NCBI RefSeq assembly: GCF_964340395.1
Contig: NC_135555.1
Location: forward strand, 23,719,725-23,783,724
DNA length: 64,000 nucleotides
Direction of reading: 5' to 3'
From: Glandiceps talaboti
Taxonomy: Eukaryota; Hemichordata; Enteropneusta; Spengelidae
Shown: positions 35,786-50,354 of the stretch, in pieces
Layout of the letters: every line of letters starts with the position of its first letter
How positions within the stretch are numbered: the stretch's first letter is position 1
The notes under the pieces: generated by a model
The model's input: only the letters and a program-made list of their open reading frames with translations
Databases searched by the model: none
What the model was told of the DNA's origin: nothing
Program-made: the position numbers and the translations under genes

Positions 35786-35939
35786 ACACTTAAGTTCACT
35801 TGTCCATAAGGTCACGTGTTCCGAATGGTGGGTCAACCTGTTGACAAAGACTGAAGTACGTAATTTTAAAGTTAGTGTTTGGAACAAACTTTTAATGTTA
35901 TATTGGTTTAACAGCATATACTCTTCCCATTTGAATAAG

Positions 35940-35941
<2 letters not shown>

Positions 35942-35996
<55 letters not shown>
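35942..35996. repeat. (TG)n microsatellite
   Basis: About 27 uninterrupted GT units. Confidence 0.95.
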
Positions 35997-35998
<2 letters not shown>

Positions 35999-36545
35999 GT
36001 ATTTATCGTCCTTCTTGTATTTATTGATTTTGCTAATATCTGACATGTTTATAATTGTATCACCAAGTTTTATCTAATCTAATCGAACTGGTGGTCTGTA
36101 ACAGTTTTCTTATAAACCTGAGAATAATATGAATATAGCAGTAATAATAAAAACGGTGATAGACTTGAAATGAAATGAAAAACGAATTTATATGTATATA
36201 CAGTGTTTGTATATTTCATTGATGCATAATATGACAAAATCGAATAGATTGTAACAATCTCATATTTACCAAATTTATATTGGTAAGTTTTATACATATT
36301 CTAATGTCACCGAGTATTTTGAAAGTAAACATCACCATTTGATGACATCACAAGATATAGAAGAAAACAATTGACTGTTTACAGATATTAAATCATACAT
36401 GAATAACTTGGAGTGAGCAACGAATTTAGACAAATACACGACTTGTAATGAACATGTACCTTATTGATTTATGTATCAATGACTGTCAATTTTAGTGTAG
36501 CAATACTTGGCAATACATGGACAGTCGCGGTAAAGAACTGCAGAT

Positions 36546-40860
<4,315 letters not shown>

Positions 40861-41640
40861 CTTGATGACGACAACTGTTGTGATCTGCAGTTTAACACCG
40901 TCTTTTGGAATAACTTGGCAATGTCCGTGTAGGCAGGTTTGTTTTATCACGATGTTCGTGTATACAGGTTGATTAGAACTGTTGATAATCTGTGCTAGTC
41001 ACCACTGTCGACGATGATGTCGACGTTTAGTAGTTAATAGACCAACTGCAATCATATGACATCAAAGGTTAACGAATAAATAGTTAATATTTACAACTGC
41101 ATTTAAATGTACGTGTATCTGAAAGACACTGTGTCGCGGGCAAAATTCCATCGTTGTCTATAACCAAGCTTGCACCACGCATTATTTGGATGTAAACTGA
41201 ATATCTTCCATAAAAAAAGACATTTTTGCTGTTTTTCGTACATCGCTTTATATCAAATTTCAACTGTATTACAGTATGAATTACGAAAACGCCTTCTGTT
41301 AATATTTCTTACCATAAAAATAGTAAATAAATGCCATTCACATTATTGAACACACACCCAATATGTGAAATATTTTATATCACATTTTACGTAAAGTGCT
41401 GTCGTCATTACAATAACCCTATATTAGTTGGCACTATATATAGAATCCAACAATGTGGTACTCTCTACACATATATATACATGCTTGTATACATATATGG
41501 CTACTATTCCTCATCTCCCCCCCCCCCCCCACCTTAAACTCAATCCTTGGGCATTTGTGGTGAATAAATATTACTTAGTAAGTGCATATTTCAGTAACAC
41601 AAAGAAAAACATGACACATAAACAGTTGAAGTTGAAAGTT

Positions 41641-41679
41641 CTGTGTTGTCTGTCTGTCTGTCTGTGGATGTGGATGTGG

Positions 41680-41735
<56 letters not shown>

Positions 41736-42090
41736 ATGTGGATGTGTGTAAACAATTGCAACTTATTAAAGTAAAAAACTGCTGGCCCGATTGCCCTGAT
41801 ATTTGGTGGGTGTATTACCGTGGGTGTCTAAAAATTTCCCAAATCAAAATGATCTTACCACCAATGTGTGATTTTTGGTCAAAAAACTTTAATTCCAAAA
41901 CTGCTCAGCAGATTGGGCTGAAATTCAATGGGGCTGATCTGTGGGTGTATAGATGAAGAAATATTGAGCCCATAATGATTTCATCAGTGATATGCAAATG
42001 AGGTGTAAAAATGTGAATTTTGGCCAAAATCTTATATCTCAAAATGTCTAGTAGGTAGACATGAAGGTGTAGAATGTACAGAGTTTACAA
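41641..42090 (-). mobile_element. Composite repeat family A, reversed fragment
   Basis: Read on the minus strand: repeated TTTTGGCCAAAATTCACATT and TTTTTGACCAAAAATCACAC motifs, separated by a TACACCCACA segment, then (CA)n and (CAGA)n. This is the distal half of copy i at 23.5-24.07 kb. A segment resembling the tandem unit (ATGCAAATATGCCTGGCAAC on the minus strand) near 43.2 kb may be the rest of the same element, separated by other sequence. Confidence 0.5.
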
Positions 42091-42454
42091 AGTCTGTCAC
42101 ACAAATATGGTGGAAGATGAATACTATTTTCTTCTTTCCTAAATATCATAATTCATGGGTCAAGTACATTCCATGAGTTATTCAAGCATCCAAATCATAA
42201 GTTTTACTGCTTGTTTATAATATGGTCAAAAGATGAAGCTATTATAAGAACTTTGCATATGTATGTTTATAAGGCTTTACAGAACCGTTAAGAAATGTGG
42301 AATAGTTAAAGTTTGAGTGGTTTAGTGTATGCATACATGCATTCTTTGTTTGGGATCGCTGATTGTGTCACGTGTATAGTAATAGTATTTCTCTTTCTCT
42401 TCTCTGCTCTGCTCTTCTCTTCTCTTCTCTTCTCTTCTCTTTTAAAAATGTAAC

Positions 42455-42510
42455 TCCGTTTGCATATGGGCCAGAGGCCTTGAAATGCAAATATAATCTG
42501 AATCTGAAAA
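42455..42510 (+). mobile_element. LINE 3' end with AATCTG tail
   Basis: ATATGGGCCAGAGGCCTTGA and AAATGCAAATATAATCTGAA form a 3' untranslated end followed by two AATCTG units, a common LINE ending in marine invertebrates. The copy is truncated right at the pyrimidine run on its left. Confidence 0.35.
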
Positions 42511-43972
42511 AAACTAGTGGGTGCGGTCTTATGGATTTCATGTGATCTGCCATGAGATGTTCTGTTGATTGTACAGATCATTCTGATGAGGATTGTTGAA
42601 CGTGACAGATTGAAAGCTCAATACTACAGGGTCAAACTACTTGCCAGAAAAAGAAGGTTAAAATGTCTAGGTTTGGCAACTTTATAAAGTAGGGTCAGTC
42701 AGGTTACTGGAAACTTAGTTTTTAATTCGGTCTATGTCATGTATCTTTACTATTTACCCCCATCAGATCAGACCAGTATTTAAACAAAGCCATGACACTG
42801 TAAGCATTGAAACTGAAATTTTACTTTTTAAGCTAGACTTTGAGAACAACTGTTCCTGCATTGAAATCTCCAAACACAATGGATCTGGCAACAATGCTGA
42901 AAGTCATAGAAGCTCATATAATTATGAGAAATATGATGTTTTACTCATCTACATAATTATATGGGCCATGTGGTGAAAACCCACAGAAAATTGTAAATTT
43001 CTCATAATGACTATACGCTACTATTCATCTCATGGCGGATCTCATTAGATCCCACTTAAGCCATTGTATCCATAGCAACCACATGTGAGGGTGCTCAAGC
43101 TGGAAGTGTCAAATGCTTAGCAACAATATTGTCCTCAACGTCATCGCATATGGCCATGACAAAAGCTTGACCACAATCACGTTTGACAACTGTTGTTGCC
43201 AGGCATATTTGCATATCTTGTGAGACCTGCAACGAGACATAAAACCCCTTATTGTAACAGTCATTATTACTAGAATTTACTACACATGACAATAAACACT
43301 AATTCCCTTGGAAAGTCTTGCAAAGTGTGTCATTTTTTTACTGTGATTAAAGTAAATATTTTCACACTCTTGTAGTGAAGACAGTCACAATTCAAGATTC
43401 CATCAATAACATGAAATCAAATCATAACCCTGATCTATGGCAATAGCTATTTTATCAAAAAATCCATAACATGCAATAATCATTACATTTTCATTCATTT
43501 GGTAAATCTAATTTATTTCACTTTTCTCAGAACATCATATGACCCTTTTGCTCATCTCCAACCCTTAAAAATATGTCACTGAAAGAGGTTCAATACTTTA
43601 TTAAGTATGATAAAGTGTCTGTCTGTCTGTTTGTCTGTCTCTGTCTGTCTGCTAGAACTTCTGCAATAGTAAATGAGTGTTTGACTGGTCTTTTTTTGGC
43701 AGACAGGTAGGTGTAAATCATATTCTCTAGTTCTGATGTTGAAGTGTCTTTGATACAAAATGTACATAGATTTATACTATTGGTATTTGCATTCTAATCT
43801 ATGATTTCAAACTACAGTTTAACAAAACACTCAAGTTCCAAGACACATACATGTACACAAAGCGTGTCAATGTTACTGTTCTGCTGTGGACAATGCTCTT
43901 CCTGATGGATACAAAACACAATGATGCATCAAAGTCGATGACGGTGATACATGACGTGAGGTCATCCTCTAT

Positions 43973-46900
43973 TCAGTATGTGTCATAACCAAAGAGACGA
44001 TTGTAATAATATGGCACTATAAATCGATCAGAAATCATTAAGTATGGTTTTCCATTTGAATAGAAGGTAGTACACCAATTAGTGAAGATACTCTTGCCGG
44101 CTGGTTCCGCCTCCCCAGACTTGATCTTGACTTTCTCGAGGAAGAGAAATGGTGATTGCATGATGAAAGTGAAGGTATCAGTTGCTTCATTAAAATAACT
44201 ACGTATGACATATCGCTTTGTATACTGCCGAAATATTAATGGTTGGAAAATAACGAATAAGTTTATTAAGACAGAAACTATCAAAGTAATGTTAAAATCA
44301 GGAGATGATAGAGGGATTTCAGATGACCAAATTTTCCAAACATTAAATGGCAAGTACACTAGTGATACTGCTGCTGTTCCATAGAAGGTAGCAGTAGCTC
44401 CCCACAGATATCTGTTAGCACCAGCTTCATACACAAGAACATCTTTGTCTTTTCGTTGTCTACGGGTTTGTGATCTTTGAAGTCCTTTTGCCATTTTCAT
44501 TACATCTTCATATGAAGCGTCATATTGCCATTGGTTCTGTGCACTGTATTTGTTTGGTGCACTGCGCTGTGTCTGTGTGCTGTTCTTTGTACTTTGGTTC
44601 GGTTGGTCATTTTTCTTGGATACCCATCTGACTTGTGAGGCATGTGGAAATGATTCAATTGGCCCCACTTTGAATGGTGGTGATGTCTGAAATAAATAAA
44701 CAAATAAACAAATGAATAATTAAATAAAATAAAAAAAATTTAATAACAAATAAAATGTTCCAGATATTCTTCACTGACCTACGACTTTGTTGTTGATGCA
44801 TATCATGGTATAACAATTTCATCTCACTACATACAATTTTTACTTTTTAAAACTATGAATTCAATTTGTGTTGGATATTCAATCTCCCCACGGTGTCATA
44901 TAATGTCAGTGGTGTTCTCATTGATGTAAATTGACAAGGAGTTTATATATAATTTAATTCTGTGACAGTTGCGTTCTGAAACTATTGGAATGTATGAATG
45001 TTTCATACATGACATCTACATACTAGTTTGGAAAACACCTGATACAATGAAGTGTCAAAGTGGATGCTCCCTGATTGGTTGACATGATCACTGATGCAAC
45101 AAACAACATATATATATATCTATACATGTCTTGTGATGTAACCTTTCTGGATATACATTTCAACATTTTGTTACTTAAAATTCTTTGGTAATGGATTACA
45201 GAGTATTATTAGTAGACAATGTTTCACTAAAACAAAAGAAAACAGAAAGGTATAAACAGATATGTAGATGTCCGCCTAGTCACAGACAATTAAGAAGACA
45301 GATTATACTTGTCTGTGGCCTAGTGAGCATAGTATTTGTTGTTGATAAGCACTTGTCAGTCAATACATAGTTTTACTAGAAGGATATATTTTGAAAGTAC
45401 AATAGACAGAAATAGGGATGTTGACATTTTTGACAGAGATATGTGAAATGGTGTGTTTAGTCTGTTTACACCATGTTTATCTGTAAACAGACTACATGTG
45501 TATATATAGATTAATCAGAGGTGGTTCTGACTTGAGGACAAAGTCAGATATATTTGTTATGTATGGTCTCAAACTTGCTATCAAACACCAATATTGACAA
45601 ATTTTGGCGTCGGCATTGATTTTCTCCTTGTAAAATATGGAAAGTTGTCAATAAATCAGTTTAATTAACCCAAACATTCAAAGGCAACTTGTCACATGAT
45701 TTCCAATCAATTTTTTGAACTGTACAGCTCAAGAAATGAATGCGACTTTTGTCCCTGAAACTTGACTTCTAGGTTGTGAATGATAATGAGATCTTGCATC
45801 CATGTCTACTAATTAGTAGGTGGTAATTTGAATAATGTGCATTTATAGCAATGCCAAAGGAATTCTGACTTTTGAAGGAAATTATTGCAAATGTTGGACA
45901 TGTACATGTATATGTTGGAAGATGAATGTTAATAGGATGAATAGCTCAATCAAAACAAACGATAAATTATTGCAGCTACAAACTGTAATATACAAATGTA
46001 GATGTCTTCAAAAACTCATCCTTCCAACGAACAATAATGGACTGGAACATTCTTGAAGATATCATAGTTAAAGCAAGGATCTGTTGATGCCTTCAAGTCA
46101 TCCATCCAGCACGACTACATGTAAGTGCCTTCCCCCTCTCTGTTGATCATATACCAGTTATCTGGTCATTCAACATATTACATCTGACTCCAAACTCAAG
46201 TTTGATCCTTCTCTGACTATTATAGATGTGTTTGGTGCTTTCGATAACAAACATCCAATAACCTGAACCATAGACCATGGTCTAGGATGGATGGTGGTCA
46301 ATTTGTCTCAAAACCAACTTGTCCCATACACTCGTACCACAGTCAACACATCCCACCATTATCTCGCGCCATCTAAGAGCCTTAAACTCATCCAACAATG
46401 ATGTCTTTTTTAAAAAGTGGTAGTAACAAAAACATATATTTTGGGTCCAGAAATGTGCAGCTACGTGTAAATGTTTTAGACCTGCAGACCAATGAGGCAA
46501 TGAAACCATAAACTGGGCAGCCTATTCTAGTCTTGGTAACTTTAAAGGCTGAGAAAGTAAATGTTGCGAACTCAGTTCTTTCTACCTCCATGCTTGCAGA
46601 CAGAGCACAGGTCCAAATTACTGATATGACGAGAAGGAAGGGACGAACGACTTACTCCGTATGCAAGCATGCCTACACAATGACATGGATCTATTTCAGT
46701 CACTTGTGAGCTTGGTCATACCATGGAAGTATATGGGTTATACTTCCATGGTCATACTACAAAATAAATAATGACGTTATCAGGTAGTCATGAATATTTT
46801 GTATCATGACCATATAGCTCACAACCACAGGGGTGTGTAATATTTCATAGACTGTTGTTTTCCAGGTCTACAGACTAAATATAACAACCTTTTGATTATA

Positions 46901-47230
46901 TATTCCTACATCATGTAAGGGGAATATATAATATAATAATGTTATTTAATATTTCTTCGTAGTATGGAGATTGATACATTTGTAGCAGCAAGATTCGTAC
47001 GATATTTTCCTAAGAAAACGGCATTCTAAGCAATAAGAAAACAACAATCTATGAAATATTACACGCCCCTGTGCTCACAACAAGTGACTGTGACAGTTAG
47101 GCGCACACTCGCATAATGCACCCGGGCGCGCGTTTGCAGAACTTACCGTGCACAAAATACATCGTTTTGTCGTTAGTAACGGAATACGTGACAACAATGG
47201 TTGTAAATTGGAGACACGTGACAGCACCAT
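43973..47230 (-). CDS. TMEM70-family mitochondrial inner-membrane protein, diverged paralogue, two exons
   Basis: Exon 1 is 47147-47230 (28 residues, MVLSRVSNLQPLLSRIPLLT..., Arg/Ser/Leu-rich without acids: a mitochondrial leader). Exon 2 is 43973-44686, with a clean TTTATTTCAG acceptor and a phase-0 join (CACG|GTAAGT donor); total 265 residues. A polar linker of about 80 residues precedes the TMEM70 core at about 105-265: VLVYEAG, helix 1 about 121-144, helix 2 about 160-180, then KRYVIRSYFNEATDTFTF, CTTFYSNGKPYLM and a terminal LFGYD. TMEM70 itself has VFTTFYAKTKSLLV and LMGYD at the same places. TMEM70 helps build the c-ring of ATP synthase and complex I. The better TMEM70 match is the neighbour at 50.4-52.8 kb, so this is a paralogue whose role is inferred only. 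It is a better fit than the related TMEM186 and TMEM223. Confidence 0.85.
45458..45494. other. Perfect 13-bp hairpin
   Basis: TAGTCTGTTTACA at 45458-45470 pairs exactly with TGTAAACAGACTA at 45482-45494 across an 11-nt loop. It sits in the single intron of the TMEM70 paralogue. Each arm holds a forkhead-like TGTTTAC word. Confidence 0.5.
46005..46125 (+). mobile_element. Decayed LINE fragment (C-terminal end of reverse-transcriptase ORF)
   Basis: The plus strand reads SSFQRTIMDWNILEDIIVKA and, after a frame change, VDAFKSSIQHDYM before a stop. This is the closing motif of many LINE polyproteins (FFxRTxxDWNxLPxxxVxAxSVDAFK). About 120 bp is recognisable. It lies in the intron of the TMEM70 paralogue, antisense to it. 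Confidence 0.5.
46826..47073. mobile_element. hAT-type MITE, 248 bp, with 8-bp target-site duplication
   Basis: Terminal inverted repeats of 37 bp lie at 46826-46862 and 47037-47073, starting CACAGGGG and differing at two positions. An identical CTCACAAC lies at 46818-46825 and 47074-47081. Eight-base duplications and CAGGGG-type ends are hallmarks of the hAT superfamily. The 174-bp interior is A/T-rich and non-coding. It sits about 70 bp inside the intron of the TMEM70 paralogue, next to the donor site. The nearly identical ends suggest a fairly recent insertion. Confidence 0.88.
47147..47230 (-). promoter_or_regulatory. E-box CACGTG within exon 1 of the TMEM70 paralogue
   Basis: CACGTG at 47215-47220 covers codons 4-6, and a second near-match (ATACGTGAC) lies about 30 bp further in. 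A TCACGTGAC palindrome is also present upstream of the TMEM70 start at 52.95 kb. Such sites bind bHLH-ZIP factors (USF, MITF/TFE). Function here is only a possibility. Confidence 0.25.
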
Positions 47231-47454
47231 ATTGATAGGAATCCAAATATATATGCATCTGTGACTAGAAAACCAGTGGTGTTAAATATTCCGGGAATTT
47301 ATTTTAACAGAAATTCAGAACACGACAATCTATGGGCGCAGACATTTTGAAAAATAGCCATTTCCGTTCATAGTCAACGTTGGGGGCGGTATACCAAATG
47401 ACCCTATTGACCATTTCATTATTTTAGATCTTGATTGAAGGAAATAAACTTACA

Positions 47455-47870
47455 TAGTTGGACAAATTACACAGGATTTGGGGAATGTAAGACCTACCAT
47501 GGAGAAATTGATGATGTATACCATTTTCTTTTTGGATGTAGATCACAACTGGTGATGTTTAAAGATTCTCTGTAATACTTAGAGTTGAGGAATGTCTATA
47601 AAATTAACACATTCCACTCTGACAGTTTAAATTTTATATTTTACGTTCTTTTTAGTCACTTTTTGTGGGAAATAAACAAAGTCAGGAGGGGAGGGAGGGT
47701 TTCTAAGCTGACAACGAGATTTATCAAAGATTTATGGGGGAAAAGAAAGAAATGTTTACAGGATATTTAGTATACTTTTTATGATGTAAGTAGTGTTGTA
47801 ATTTCTGTGATAGTTTGTGTTGTGTTTCTGGTCCATTCAAAGGCCAATAAAAATTAGTATTCATATAAAA
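47455..47870 (+). mobile_element. Decayed LINE C-terminal fragment with 3' UTR
   Basis: The frame CKTYHGEIDDVYHFLFGCRS resembles the zinc-knuckle-like Cys/His segment near the end of L1/RTE-type LINE proteins (C...ExHFLxxCPxY). After a stop it continues as a basic tail, VSKLTTRFIKDLWGKRKKCL, at 47585-47770. About 100 bp of 3' UTR follows, ending near GGCCAATAAAAATTAGTAT. Several breaks make it inactive. It lies head to head with the TMEM70 paralogue, about 230 bp upstream of its start codon. Confidence 0.55.
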
Positions 47871-47989
47871 AATGTGTGCTTGTGATACCTGTGCAAGGCT
47901 ATATTGAATTAAATAATACATGCCAGTGAGGGCTTAATATTACAATTCAGTGCGTGCACAAGGATTAATTTTTGATGCCCAAGCTGAAG

Positions 47990-48210
47990 CCGAACTGATG
48001 TGTGGTTCCACACTAGGTATCAAGTAGTACAGATATGATGTGTGGTTCCACACTAAGTACCAAGTGGTACAGATATGATGTGTGGTTCCACACTAAGTAC
48101 CAAGTGGTACAGATATGATGTGTGGTTCCACACTAAGTACCAAGTGGTACAGATATGATGTGTGGTTCCACACTAGGTACCAAGTATTATATGATGTGTG
48201 GTTCCACACT
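47990..48210. repeat. Five copies of a 40-bp unit with internal dyads
   Basis: Unit GATGTGTGGTTCCACACTAA plus GTACCAAGTGGTACAGATAT. Each half contains a short dyad (TGTGGTTCCACA; GTACCAAGTGGTAC), so every copy can form two small stems. Copies are nearly identical; the last is truncated. Confidence 0.92.
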
Positions 48211-48881
48211 ATTATTCGTTTTGTTTTATTCCAACCCCGTGTAGTGTGCTGCATTTTCTCATGATTGATATTGAGGTAGCAGTTATAGGGTAAATGTTAC
48301 GGTAGTAGTGGCACTTTCACACTTTATTAGACCTGTATACATATTGTGACAGGGATATCATTATGACTATGGTTATCGTGTTTGGTTTTGATCATGCAAT
48401 AACGCGAGGAAAATATCACATCACCTATTGTTTTTATAACATATATGATATACGGGAGAAATGAAAACTCAAGGAAAGATGCTCACGTTTCTTTTTTAAG
48501 TTATTCAATGCACTGAAAATGAGTCGTAATATCAGCATGGCTACACAGCACTGTCGAAGTATCTATCCAGTGTTAATAGTGAACAAGTTAGAAACTAACA
48601 AGCCCATATCTTGATGTTGTAACAGAGATGTAGTGAAGTTATGTGTTATTTTCATAGCAAGTACAGATGGCAACTGATTTTTCTATTACAGCTTTTACAT
48701 CTTTTTACACGACACATGTCAGGTACTACATGTAGGTCTTGCTACATGTTATGTCAATATGAGTGTTTCACGAGTGAATTACAATACCAATGTGTTCATC
48801 ATGACGTTATTACATGTAACGGAGTACAAGCTGAGTTGACATGTTTTTGGGGTGTAATTTTTTTCTGCATATTACGTGTAA

Positions 48882-49186
48882 AAGGTACTCACAGTATTCT
48901 ACTTACTGATCGATGTATACTTACCCATCGCTTGTAATTGATTGAACTCAAACCTGATATGCTTATCCGATGACATAATTTATTGTAAGTATCAAAAATG
49001 TACAGGAACTCCTTGCTAAGCACTAAACAGTTCTAAAAATGTCAGAACACAAACTGTAACATCATAGAAGGCATGCATCGACATTAACATTCTCTACTAG
49101 TGTCTACTTTAAATGAAGTTGGATTTTTTGTTAGTATTTGCATTTCAGTAAAAAGATTGTAAACTCAGCTTATGCCACTTTAATCA
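48882..49186 (+). mobile_element. Dispersed repeat family B, copy 3
   Basis: GGTACTCACAGTATTCTACT, CTTGTAATTGATTGAACTC and AACTCAGCTTATGCCACTTT occur in the order seen in the copies at 19.6 and 30.4 kb. It lies in the spacer between the two TMEM70-family genes. Confidence 0.6.
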
Positions 49187-50354
49187 TCAAATTGTGAATA
49201 TTTCCTAAAAGGTGTACGTGTCCTTATTTTTGTCACATGACTTTATGTATCTGAGTGAAGTATCTCTAGCTCTCGCTCCGAATCTCTGTCCTTGTCCCTG
49301 AACTGTCTATGTTGCTGATCTCGCAGAACTATCGTAGACACATATCAGAGACGTCAACAGACAAGCGTACCCCCCCCCCCCCCTCCCTCCCCCCCGTCTG
49401 TAAGGTATGCTGTGATGGGGCACCCTCACACATGATCGGTCAATCCCTCCGAGAGAGAGGAGGCCGGTGAGGGCAGAGCGGCACGACGTATCTTAGTCTA
49501 TCATATCCCCACAATCAGCTTTTCGTGTTTATAATGTGTTTGTTCTGCATCCTTGCAAACCGTGCATCTTAATATCTACTCAATGATAATAAAGAGTATC
49601 TGAATATTTCCCATTGCATAACCTCTTAGTGCAGGTAAGGAATTGCCTCCATACCTCAAACCACAGTGACTCTAGTCTAGTGATCTAAAAAATCACCAAA
49701 ATTGAATCGGTTCCGAAACGTGGAAACTTTTATAGTAGATGTGAAATCCTTTTTACAATATCAAATTAATATATAGCTCCTTCGGTATCTCAGGTAGATC
49801 TCAAAATATGACGTATCTTTTCCGTGTATCTGACGTCTATTCCTTACACATTCATACCAATTGGATCTACCGCAACTCAAGAAGACTGGCGTAAAAGAAC
49901 ACTTTGGTAAAATTATTATGAGCAGTACAAGTCTTGTATTTTAGTCTTCTTCTGCAGCTTCAATGGTATGTTATCACAGCTTGATGATGATTATAGAGAT
50001 GGTGAAATGACGGTTGTGAACGAATAAGTTCTCTGTACTAAGCAGCACCCCCCCCCCCCCTGCGATTCATCCACAAAACAATCCAACCCCGACAAATAAA
50101 AAAAAAAGATAAATGCTCAGTAGGGTGGTGTTTCTGATACTTAGTTTTTCTCAAGTGGCCATATATTATCTTGATTACAAGGTGATTAGACAGAGGTAAC
50201 ACTATCACCAACTTGTGTGTAATCTAAAACATCGGACATCAATAGTTATGTATAGTTTGTATCTATCTTACAATAAACTAAAACCTTGATTGCCACGGTG
50301 GTAATGTTACTACGGGTTCTAAATACATGTAAAACATCACCACGCAGCATCGCA
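49187..50354. other. Spacer 3' of TMEM70
   Basis: No gene seen. A nearly pure C tract at about 49371-49396 gives long G-runs on the minus strand and could form a G-quadruplex; a second C-run is near 50047. Otherwise ordinary A/T-rich DNA. Confidence 0.4.

Larger units (their letters stand above)
40861..43972. other. Region between the CUB/LDLa gene and the 3' end of the TMEM70 paralogue
   Basis: Contains a C-run near 41517, (TG)n at about 41680-41734, a reversed family A fragment (41641-42090), a (CTTCT)n run near 42400-42440 with a LINE-like tail, and a short (GTCT)n near 43617. An AATAAA on the minus strand at 43597-43602 is a candidate poly(A) signal for the TMEM70 paralogue. No gene supported. 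Confidence 0.45.

Noticed and set aside
43095-43240. Minus-strand terminal exon candidate reading MQICLATTVVKRDCGQAFV
   Set aside because: Its first part matches the reverse complement of the family A tandem unit (ATGCAAATATGCCTGGCAAC), and a reversed family A fragment lies nearby, so repeat origin is more likely than a gene.
43973-44686. Assignment of the 44-kb gene to TMEM186
   Set aside because: TMEM186 shares the two-helix core but ends differently; the FTNWCTTFY and LFGYD motifs match TMEM70.
49371-49396. G-quadruplex-forming tract as a regulatory element
   Set aside because: The tract is real, but pure C/G runs are scattered across the window (31.8, 33.8, 35.5, 38.5, 41.5, 50.0 kb), so nothing marks this one as functional.
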